From Clostridia bacterium (GTDB lineage Bacteria; Bacillota; Clostridia; Peptostreptococcales; JAAYPU01), in assembly GCA_016278615.1 (NCBI GenBank), contig JADQBM010000113.1, positions 1 through 58,323 on the forward strand: a stretch of DNA of 58,323 nucleotides, given 5' to 3'. Positions 52,344 to 58,323 of the stretch are shown in pieces. The notes beneath the pieces are model-generated. The model was given only the letters and a program-made list of their open reading frames with translations. It made no database searches and was not told the origin of the DNA. Numbering within the stretch: position 1 is the stretch's first letter; each line of letters opens with the position of its first letter. The translations under genes and the position numbers were made by a program.

Positions 52344-52382
52344 AAAAGGAGTCACACGAGAAAATCGTGTGGCTCCTTTTTT
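52344..52382 (+). terminator. Strong intrinsic terminator in the leader
   Basis: A stem of 16 bp (52344-52359 with 52365-52380) has one G-U pair and the loop GAAAA. The stem ends inside a run of six T (52377-52382). Confidence 0.85.
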
Positions 52383-52447
52383 CGTTTCCGGAAAAAAGGG
52401 GTAAGGGATGCATAGCTATACGGAACATCATATTAGAAGTCCTTAGA

Positions 52448-52486
52448 CCTCTGTTTTTAAATGCTTAACAAATTTAAAAACGGAGG
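52448..52486 (+). promoter_or_regulatory. Hairpin sequestering the ribosome binding site of the sigma-like gene
   Basis: CCTCTGTTTTTAAAT (52448-52462) pairs over 15 bp, one of them G-U, with the right arm 52472-52486. That arm contains the CGGAGG ribosome binding site of the ATG at 52494. Translation should need melting or alternative folding. Confidence 0.65.
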
Positions 52487-52493
52487 ATATGAG

Positions 52494-52910
52494 ATGAAAG
52501 TTAAAATTAATTATGAAGGTAAAGAGATTTTGGTAGATGAGGCAGTTAAAAGCTGCTTAGATGAATTAAAGCGGCAAGAAGAGGTTTTGGATCGCAAGAA
52601 CAGAAGACATGAAATTCTTTGGGATTCGATACTTCTTGGAGGGATAGATGCAGTTAAGGAATCGATTTTGTCCGGTGATATAGTTGAAGATCAAGTGATT
52701 AATGAGATGTATATGAAAGCGCTGGAACAAATTATTGAAGGCTTAGAAGAACTTGATCGTGTAATTATTATTGACCGTTATATGAATAGCTTGAAATACA
52801 AGGATTTGTCCAGTAAATATAATATGCCAATTACATCCGTCCAATACCGTATAGAGAGAGCTTTATCAGATATGAGTATAAAGTTTGACGCTATTTTGAA
52901 AAAACTTTAA
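52494..52910 (+). CDS. Sigma-70 region 4-like regulator
   Basis: A 138-residue protein whose C-terminal half matches sigma-70 region 4: LDRVIIIDRYMNSLKYKDLSSKY, then NMPITSVQYRIERAL as the recognition HTH. Small proteins of this kind occur near the integrase or recombinase of many Firmicutes ICEs and regulate excision genes. The ATG at 52494 uses GGAGG at 52482-52486; the in-frame ATG at 52461 lies in the loop of the hairpin and lacks a site. A terminator follows at 52924. Confidence 0.82.
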   Translation: MKVKINYEGKEILVDEAVKSCLDELKRQEEVLDRKNRRHEILWDSILLGGIDAVKESILSGDIVEDQVINEMYMKALEQIIEGLEELDRVIIIDRYMNSLKYKDLSSKYNMPITSVQYRIERALSDMSIKFDAILKKL

Positions 52911-52923
52911 TAATTTTCCGTAA

Positions 52924-53008
52924 AAACACGTCCTGACTGACCTAAAGGGTGAAGGGGTCATTAACTCCTTCATATGAACTTTGAAAAATGTCAGGACGTG
53001 TTTGTTTT
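52924..53008 (+). terminator. Large branched terminator after the sigma-like gene
   Basis: AAACACGTCCTGAC (52924-52937) pairs perfectly over 14 bp with GTCAGGACGTGTTT (52990-53003), enclosing smaller stems (GACC/GGTC, GAAGG/CCTTC). TGTTTTG follows. Confidence 0.8.
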
Positions 53009-53029
53009 GTCCATAAAGTTAATATTTCA

Positions 53030-53290
53030 AGTACGTTACTCTTGTAAGCAGCAAAACTGCTAGCGGCACGGCAGATACGCCATGACCTACCTGAATGGTA
53101 GCAAGCGATTCTTATCGGGTCTTAATTGCATATGGTTATGTAAACCGCCAGAATCTGCAAGGGAGATAATGATACTTCTGCTTAGTCCTAACTATCGTAT
53201 GGAGAGTAGCTCGCTCGGTGGAGGGAGAGGTGAGAAACCTATGATATCTGCTAACCACAGATAGCTTGAAATATTACCCTGGATTGGGGT
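53030..53290 (+). ncRNA. GC-richer structured non-coding region, candidate RNA of unknown class
   Basis: The stretch is visibly GC-richer than its surroundings and carries several short stems: GCAG/CTGC, CTACC/GGTAG, CGAT/ATCG and TATCTG/CAGATA (the last within 53240-53265). A 60-codon frame (53082-53264) overlaps it but has no ribosome binding site and an unprotein-like composition. It sits between the sigma-like gene and the recombinase. It does not match the riboswitch or group II intron features I know. The rest to 53400 is AT-rich with nothing further seen. Confidence 0.45.
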
Positions 53291-53401
53291 CTGTACATAT
53301 GAATAAATTTATACCTTGTATTGTTTTAATGAAACTCATGAAAAAGTAATGAATAAATAATTTATCACATATATATGTAGAAATATAAAGGGGTGGGGTA
53401 T

Positions 53402-53515
53402 TTGGTTAAATTAATTCTGGAAGAAACATTTAAAACAGATAGTGATAAGGAAAGAACGAAAGTTTTAGAGGAAGAGTTTATAAATATAATTTTAAAATTA
53501 GAAGGTGAACTTTAA
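53402..53515 (+). CDS. 37-residue charged peptide upstream of the recombinase
   Basis: A TTG-started ORF (53402) following AGGGGTGGGG, encoding a highly charged helical peptide with no membrane segment. Small genes at this position are sometimes recombination directionality or regulatory factors, but nothing in the sequence proves this. A hairpin with an internal promoter separates it from the recombinase. Confidence 0.5.
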   Translation: MVKLILEETFKTDSDKERTKVLEEEFINIILKLEGEL

Positions 53516-53525
53516 AAAATATAAC

Positions 53526-53581
53526 TATAACTAGCTGCTGTGGTATAATAATTACAGGTTAAGCAGGTAGTTATATTTTTT
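53526..53581 (+). promoter_or_regulatory. Recombinase promoter inside the loop of a terminator-like hairpin
   Basis: TATAACTAGCTGCT (53526-53539) pairs with AGCAGGTAGTTATA (53562-53575) with one mismatch in 14, followed by six T (53576-53581). The loop contains the extended -10 element TGGTATAAT (53541-53549). Read-through transcripts from upstream would form the terminator, while transcripts starting at this promoter would lack its left arm. Confidence 0.6.
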
Positions 53582-53597
53582 AGGAGGTATAACTGCC

Positions 53598-55158
53598 GTG
53601 GATAAAGTTGCAATTTACTGCAGATTAAGTGACGAGGATAGAAACAAATCTAATAAATTTGATGAAAGTGAAAGTATTCAAAATCAAAAAAATATTTTAA
53701 CGAAGTATGCAATTGAACAAGGTTGGAATATTTATAATATTTATTCTGATGATGATTTTTCAGGACTTGATTCAGAGAGACCTGAATTTAATCGTATGAT
53801 TAAAGATGCCCAAATGGGTAGAATTAATATTATTTTAGCTAAAACCCAAGCCAGATTTACGAGAGATATGGAGCTCGTTGAAAAATATCTTCATAAAGAT
53901 TTTGTTGAATGGGGAATAAGGTTTGTTGGTTTTGCTGACTTTGTTGATACCAATCAAAAGGGTAATAAAAAGGCAAGGCAAATCAATGGATTAGTAAATG
54001 AATGGTATTGTGAAGATATAAGTGCAAGTATTAGAACTGTCTTTAATTCCAAAAGAGAAGATGGGGATTTCATAGGTTCTTTTGCGACATATGGTTATAA
54101 AAAAGATCCTGATAATAAACATAAATTAATTATTGATGAAGATGCAGCAGAAGTTGTTAAACTAATATTTGATTTGTATTTGCAAGGCAATGGAACGCAA
54201 CATATAGCTTATATACTTAATGAGAGAGGGATACCGAATCCTTCAAAGTATAAGCAATTAAATGGAGAAAAATTTGTTAATTCCTCACAGAAAGATAGTT
54301 ATGGATTATGGAATAAAACGACTGTAAAACGTATGCTGACAAATGAAATGTATTTAGGCCATATGCAGCAGCGGAAAAGAGAAAAGGTAAGCTATAAGAC
54401 TAAAAAAATAAGAAGTATACCAAAAGAACAATGGATTGTTGTGAAAAATACTCATGAGCCTATTATTGACGAAAAAACTTTTTTTACAGTTCAAAATAGA
54501 TTAAGAAGCAGAGCCAGAAGTACCGGTACAGGGAACACATATATTTGCCACCAAATTGAAATGCATGGATTGCGGAGCTACAATGAGCCGTGTTAAAGCA
54601 AGCAATGGATATGCTTATTTAAGGTGTCAAACGTATGCTAGATTTGCAAATAAGAATCTCTGCAGTTCACATTCAATCAGATTTGATATGCTTGAAGAGT
54701 TTGTCTTAGAAAATTTAAAAAGACATTTTGAAAATTTGGATGAAGATAATATTTCATACGAATTAGAATTTAAAGAAAACAACCAAAAAAAGAACACTCT
54801 ACTTGAAAAGCAATTAAAACAAATAGAAAAGCAGATAGATGAAATAGATAATACAGTTCGAAGTCTATATTTGGATAAAGTAAAAGAGATCATTCAGGAA
54901 TCTCAATTTATAGAACTTAATGAACAGTTTATTAATGAAAAAGAAGATCTTATTAAGAAACAAAAAAATATACAAGTACAAATTAATACAACTACAGATA
55001 AAGATAAAATATTTAAAAACTGGAAGGAAATAACCAGTAAATATAAAAATATTGATGCTCTAAATCATGTAATAGTTACAGAATTAATTAATAATATAGA
55101 AATTGGAGAAAAAAATCAAAAAGGCGAACAAAAAATCAAAATTCATTGGCTGTTCTAG
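53598..55158 (+). pseudogene. Large serine recombinase of the ICE, interrupted by a frameshift
   Basis: A large serine recombinase (TnpX/TndX class). The N-terminal catalytic domain has the nucleophile context AIYCRLSDED and the ARFTRDMELVEKYL arginine helix. The recombinase domain (SFATYGYKKDPDN, WNKTTVKRMLTNEMYLG) follows, then a zinc ribbon (CMDCGATMS...) and a C-terminal coiled coil. The frame breaks near 54533-54545. Reading one base further gives NTxIFATKLKCMDCG, the usual link into the zinc ribbon, so a single-base insertion (or a sequencing error) explains it. The GTG at 53598 follows AGGAGGT at 9 bases. If the frameshift is real, the ICE could not excise unaided. Confidence 0.85.
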
Positions 55159-55187
55159 CATGCAACCATTGAAATTACTGACATGCA

Positions 55188-55223
55188 GCGCTTACGCATT
55201 GAGTGTAGGTGTTGTTTTTTTAT
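55188..55223 (+). terminator. Terminator after the recombinase
   Basis: CTTACGC and GTGTAGG pair over 7 bp with two G-U pairs around ATTGA. A T-rich tail (TGTTGTTTTTTT) follows. Confidence 0.5.
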
Positions 55224-55249
55224 TGAAATATTTAACCGAATTTTATGTT

Positions 55250-55276
55250 TAGTTGACCACTTGACATGTTGTGGAC
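55250..55276 (+). other. Right attachment junction (attR) of the ICE
   Basis: The host reading frame becomes recognisable at CATGTTGTGGACCC (55265-55278, encoding HVVDP); a stop (TGA, 55262-55264) lies directly upstream in that frame. CCAC/GTGG lie symmetrically around the site (55256-55259 and 55271-55274), as is common at serine recombinase sites. The exact core dinucleotide cannot be fixed without the left junction. Confidence 0.7.
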
Positions 55277-56086
55277 CCAAAAAACCCAGGTGCCGTGGAT
55301 ATGATTGTTAATTTGGGGGATTATTGGAATGAGGAAGGGATTCGGGTTAATAAGGTAGACATACTTAGATGTAATAGAAGAATAAAATTCAATTTTGAAA
55401 AGGCCTATAATTATTTTGGAGCTGCCAGAAAGATGTATGATAATCTGAATTCTATTTATGAAAATGCATTGGATGAGGCTGAAATTCATAAAGAAGCTGC
55501 TAAATTGGTAAATATAGAATTATCTCATAAAGAGCTTTCTAAAAGGATGGGAAAATCAAGTAAATTTTTTGCAAGCGCTTTAACGCCACAAGGAAATGTG
55601 AATTATATTGACAGTCTTATTGAGGGATATGAAAAGATTTATGTTATAAAAGGTCCTGTTGGTATTGGAGGCGGGAAAATATTTGACATTATAAAGGAAA
55701 GTGCCAGATACAGAGGATTTGATGTGGAAAGTTATTACTGTCCAATGGTTCCAGATACTAAAATTGAGCATTTATTAATACCAGATCTGAAAATAGCTTT
55801 TGTATCCTCCAATTACTATCATAAATTAAAAGTGGACGCTTATGAAATGATTAATCTTAATGATTACATACATTGGGATGGGATCTGTAAGTATAAAGAA
55901 ATGATTAATGACAGTCAAAGGCTTATGGAAGAGCTTATTAATAAAGGAATTGAATGTATTCAGGGTGCAAAAAAAATGCACGATGACCTTGAAACCAATT
56001 ATATTCCAAATATGAATTTTGAAGCTGTGGAGAATTGTCGTAAAAGTATTGTTGAAAAATACTTGCTAAAAAATGATACAAAATAA
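55265..56086 (+). pseudogene. Host ATPase gene (PRK06851-like), 3' part, split by the ICE
   Basis: The first residues (HVVDPKNPGAVD, then IVNLGDYWNEEGI) match the middle of PRK06851-type ATPases, in which a P-loop half precedes a segment PHxVDPKNPGAVD. The N-terminal half, with the main Walker A motif, is missing and should lie at the left end of the ICE. The remaining ~270 residues include a second, degenerate P-loop (IKGPVGIGGGKIFDI). A GTG at 55271 could start a truncated product, but no ribosome binding site is present. A terminator follows at 56096. Confidence 0.82.
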
Positions 56087-56095
56087 TGAAGAACT

Positions 56096-56125
56096 AAATG
56101 GGCGTAAAAACGTCCATTTTTTAAT
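56096..56125 (+). terminator. Intrinsic terminator of the ATPase gene
   Basis: AAATGGGCGT pairs with ACGTCCATTT (one G-U pair) around AAAA, followed by T-rich sequence. Confidence 0.8.
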
Positions 56126-56257
56126 TTTTTTTTAAAAAGAATTAAATAGCATAAAGTCTTATTGAAAAACAGAAGAAATTTTAAGAGGATTCTATTTAAA
56201 AGAATATTTTTAGACTTTATTCAAAAAATAGAACTAATAAAGAAAGGAGACTTATAC

Positions 56258-56659
56258 ATGCAAGAAATTATTGATTTTTTGGGACAGCATAAATATGGAA
56301 GTCTTGCAACTTCAGTAGATGGTCAACCTTATATAAGACCATTCGAATTCGGATTTGCAACAGACGAAGGTATGTTTTTTTATACTTCAGATGATAAAGC
56401 TGTTTATTCTCAGCTAAAATCAAATCCAAGGGCGAGTTTTTGTAGCACTGATGAAGATTTGACGTATGTACAGTTGACAGGAAACATTGAATTTACTGAG
56501 AAGGAAGAATATAAAGACACGATGATTCATAAAAGTGTGAATGCACAGAAGATATATAAAACACCAGACAATCATCTCTTTAAGGTTTTTTACATGCCAC
56601 ATGGCAGAGCGATGATGCACAGATATGAAAAAGGGTATATAAAGGATGAAAAGTTTTAG
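56258..56659 (+). CDS. Pyridoxamine 5'-phosphate oxidase-like (FMN-binding split barrel) protein
   Basis: A 133-residue protein of the PNPOx-like flavin-binding family: YGSLATSVDGQPYIRPFEF and FYTSDDKAVYSQLKSNPRAS are the typical segments. These short single-domain members bind FMN, F420 or heme and their substrates are usually unknown. The ATG at 56258 follows AAAGGAG; the frame is open 96 bases further upstream without a start signal. It is a host gene outside the ICE. Confidence 0.85.
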   Translation: MQEIIDFLGQHKYGSLATSVDGQPYIRPFEFGFATDEGMFFYTSDDKAVYSQLKSNPRASFCSTDEDLTYVQLTGNIEFTEKEEYKDTMIHKSVNAQKIYKTPDNHLFKVFYMPHGRAMMHRYEKGYIKDEKF

Positions 56660-56666
56660 TTAGACC

Positions 56667-56700
56667 ATAAAAAAAAGAGAGGAACGACCTCTCTTTTGTT
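56667..56700. terminator. Bidirectional terminator
   Basis: AAAAGAGAGG pairs with CCTCTCTTTT around AACGA, with A and T tracts on both sides. It lies between the PNPOx-like gene (+) and rpsT (-). Confidence 0.85.
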
Positions 56701-56744
56701 GCATACTGAACTTGTACGCTTTTGTGGGGAATTACGGGTGATGG

Positions 56745-57020
56745 CTAACCTGCATTTTTTACCGCTGAATTAAACTTTTTAGTCAGTCTGGAAACTTTTC
56801 TTGAAGCATTCTTTTTGTGTATAACACCTTTAGAAGCTGCTTTTCTAAGTTTCTTTTCTGCTAAGTTAAGCTTTTCTTTTGCAAGTTCAAGATTTCCTTG
56901 TACAATTGCTGATTCAAAATTCTTCAGAATTGCTTTAAGATGGTCTTTAACTCTTCTGTTTCTTGCGGTTTTTTTGTTAATAATAAGAATTCTTTTCTTT
57001 GCAGATTTAATATTTGCCAT
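56745..57020 (-). CDS. rpsT: 30S ribosomal protein S20
   Basis: A 91-residue, strongly basic protein with the S20 pattern: MANIKSAKKRI at the start, ARNRRVKDHLKAIL and KGVIHKKNASRKVSRLTKK towards the end. The start on the minus strand (57020) follows AGAGGGGTGA. Divergent rpsT and gpr are a common arrangement in Clostridia. Confidence 0.97.
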   Translation of the reverse strand: MANIKSAKKRILIINKKTARNRRVKDHLKAILKNFESAIVQGNLELAKEKLNLAEKKLRKAASKGVIHKKNASRKVSRLTKKFNSAVKNAG

Positions 57021-57281
57021 TGTTTCACCCCTCTCACGTTTGAATACTGCATGGACTATATTATCACTTAAACCAAAATTAATCAAGAAAAATTTTCTAA
57101 TCCCAATCCCGAATCACTATTCTTTAATTATTATGCTGACTCTCTTTTCTTTTATTCAAAAAGAGATTGTTCGTATATTTATAGGTCCATTGGAAAAGCT
57201 TAGAGTGAGACATGTGATGTTTAGGAAAAAATAATGGAGACTGCGCTCTTTTTTCAAATAATTTGAATGGAGGTTTTGGAT

Positions 57282-58241
57282 TTGTTTAGAACGGATTTGG
57301 CTTTAGAAAGCAAAGAAATGTATGATGAGAATAAAAATGTGGAGATTAGTGGTGTTGTGGTAGATAAGGCGCGTAAAGGAAGTGTTGATATCACAAGAAT
57401 AGAGATTACGGATGAGCATGGTAGCCAGGCTTTGGGAAAACCTAAAGGAAATTATGTTACTTTGGAGGTTCCTGGCTTAAGAAATGCAGATTCTGAGCTC
57501 AAGGATGAAGTGAGCTTAGCTTTAGCGGAAGAATTGCGCAAAATGGTAGGATTCAAGGATGATTTAAAGGTTTTAGTGGTAGGTCTTGGCAATCAACAAA
57601 TAACACCCGATGCTTTAGGCCCCATGACCGTATCAAAAGTGAAAGTGACGCGGCAGTTTTTTTTAGCCTACAAAAAAGAGCGTGATGACTCTATGGCCTG
57701 CGTCAGTGCACTTATCCCTGGAGTAATGGGAACTACGGGAATTGAAACCGTTGAGATCATTAGAGGTACGGTGGAAAAGGTAAAACCTGATTTGATTATC
57801 GCTATTGATGCTTTGGCAGCAAGAAGGATTGAAAGGATTAATACTACCATTCAAATTACAGATTCCGGCATTAATCCAGGAGCAGGTGTTGGAAACAGAA
57901 GGTTACAGCTCAACAGTGAGAGTTTGGGCACACGTGTGGTTGCCATTGGGGTCCCAACCGTTATCGATTCTTATACAGTTGTTTTTGACACCATAGAAGA
58001 ATTGGGACAATGTAATGGTGATGAAAAAATAGGAGGTTATTTCAATCAATTAACGCAAGTGCTTCAAAACAATGGTAATACAGTGGATCAAATGTTAAAT
58101 GATTGCAGTAGACAAATGATAGTGACAGCTAATGATATTGATAGTCTCGTACAAGATTTTTCACAGATCATCTCCAATTCTTTAAATATGTCTTTACACC
58201 CTGGACTGAAGCTGGAAGATGTAAATAGATATATGAATTAG
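57282..58241 (+). CDS. gpr: Spore germination protease GPR
   Basis: A 319-residue GPR endopeptidase, which degrades small acid-soluble spore proteins at germination and is made as a zymogen. It starts FRTDLALES and contains the family segments NYVTLEVPGLR, VVGLGNQQITPDALGP, ALIPGVMGTTG and IDALAARRIERINTTIQI. I prefer the TTG at 57282 because GGAGG (57268-57272) lies 9 bases upstream; the in-frame ATG at 57267 overlaps that site. It shows the host is an endospore former. The next gene appears to start with TTG at 58317 after GAGGTG, but only 7 bases are in the window (spoIIP is the usual neighbour). Confidence 0.95.
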   Translation: MFRTDLALESKEMYDENKNVEISGVVVDKARKGSVDITRIEITDEHGSQALGKPKGNYVTLEVPGLRNADSELKDEVSLALAEELRKMVGFKDDLKVLVVGLGNQQITPDALGPMTVSKVKVTRQFFLAYKKERDDSMACVSALIPGVMGTTGIETVEIIRGTVEKVKPDLIIAIDALAARRIERINTTIQITDSGINPGAGVGNRRLQLNSESLGTRVVAIGVPTVIDSYTVVFDTIEELGQCNGDEKIGGYFNQLTQVLQNNGNTVDQMLNDCSRQMIVTANDIDSLVQDFSQIISNSLNMSLHPGLKLEDVNRYMN

Positions 58242-58323
58242 AAAGAGTTAATCATAACAAATACCGTCATTTCATATACTTTATATGATGAAAGACTTAT
58301 GAAATGAGGTGCAATTTTGAAAA

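Larger units (their letters stand above)
52172..52493 (+). promoter_or_regulatory. Regulatory leader: extended -10 promoter, 8-codon ORF, terminator and RBS-sequestering hairpin
   Basis: TGTTATAAT (52231-52239) is an extended -10 promoter candidate. GGAGGGG then precedes an 8-codon ORF at 52307-52333. A 16-bp terminator hairpin follows at 52344-52382. Finally a 15-bp hairpin (52448-52486) covers the ribosome binding site of the sigma-like gene at 52494. The order promoter, leader peptide, terminator and masked RBS is that of an attenuation-controlled leader. Confidence 0.6.
1..55268. mobile_element. Integrative and conjugative element, interior and right end (left end outside the window)
   Basis: The stretch carries a full conjugation set: MobC and MOBP relaxase (7372-8591), VirD4 (12264), VirB6-like (15039), PrgI (20086), VirB4 (34328) and an M23 hydrolase (36789). 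It also has parA/parB and, at the right edge, a large serine recombinase (53598). Immediately after the recombinase lies a host ATPase gene lacking its 5' part, and then ordinary chromosomal genes (rpsT, gpr). This places the right junction near 55262-55275. Five blocks of unrelated cargo interrupt the transfer genes. The left junction and the 5' part of the split host gene should lie upstream of base 1. Confidence 0.9.

Noticed and set aside
53082-53264. A 60-codon plus-strand ORF in the GC-rich region
   Set aside because: It has no ribosome binding site, a composition unlike neighbouring proteins, and it coincides with several RNA-like stems.
53030-53290. Group II intron or known riboswitch
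   Set aside because: No GUGYG-type 5' end, domain V, or reverse transcriptase gene is present, and no riboswitch core I know can be recognised.
57098-57260. A sigma-G promoter upstream of gpr
   Set aside because: gpr is usually forespore-controlled, but I could not identify a convincing -35/-10 pair by eye, so no site is claimed.

Overview
The window is the interior and right end of a large integrative and conjugative element (ICE) in the chromosome of a low-GC, spore-forming member of the Clostridia, followed by about 3 kb of host chromosome. The host call rests on gpr (spore germination protease) and rpsT at the right edge, AT-rich sequence, strong AGGAGG ribosome binding sites, many TTG/GTG starts and an SLH-anchored surface protein. 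The ICE begins left of base 1. It ends near 55265, where a large serine recombinase gene is followed by the 3' part of a host ATPase gene (PRK06851-like) that the ICE appears to have split.

Layout. 67-3854: partition and accessory genes (parA, parB, radC-like, DUF3991/Toprim primase-like). 4090-4400: a small ORF, a tRNA-like element and a multi-hairpin region that is an oriT candidate. 4540-7339: cargo pair (membrane protein plus Clp-type AAA+ ATPase). 7372-8591: MobC and MOBP relaxase. 8835-12248: SLH surface protein with seven tandem repeats. 12264-16094: VirD4 coupling protein, pilin-like proteins and VirB6-like channel. 16212-20031: cargo pair (methyltransferase-fold protein plus double-DUF262 protein). 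20086-30056: PrgI, then a Tad/Flp-like set (prepilin peptidase, CpaB, TadZ, TadA, TadB, TadC, TadE-like proteins), secreted proteins and DUF3846. 30420-34150: three single-gene cassettes (UDG-like, DAC-like, Shedu) flanked by integron-attC-like imperfect inverted repeats. 34328-39258: VirB4, an orphan nuclease-like gene, an M23 hydrolase, a second TadZ-like protein and an HTH protein. 39328-51372: a compositionally different island with DUF6076, a one-polypeptide restriction-modification enzyme with its XRE regulator, and a four-gene operon (small protein, Rad50-like ATPase, HD-GHKL ATPase, PD-(D/E)xK nuclease). 51451-55158: control and recombination module (LexA-box promoter, HTH/sigma-like regulators, leader peptide, structured RNA, frameshifted serine recombinase).

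How it fits together. The type IV conjugation core (relaxase, VirD4, VirB6, PrgI, VirB4, cell-wall hydrolase) is interleaved with Tad pilus genes. A plausible reading is that a Tad-like pilus and the SLH protein provide mating contact while the T4SS moves DNA. Much of the cargo looks like anti-phage defence (Shedu, restriction-modification, DUF262, AAA+/membrane pair, Rad50/HD-GHKL/nuclease operon).

The least expected signals are: (1) the attC-like cassette array without an integron integrase; (2) about a dozen intrinsic-terminator-like hairpins near or inside the 5' ends of transfer genes, which suggests operon-wide antitermination; (3) the four-gene 44884-51372 operon; (4) a promoter with a LexA box in its spacer upstream of the regulatory module; and (5) a tRNA-like element with perfect acceptor and T arms. 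All functional statements come from reading the sequence; no searches were run.
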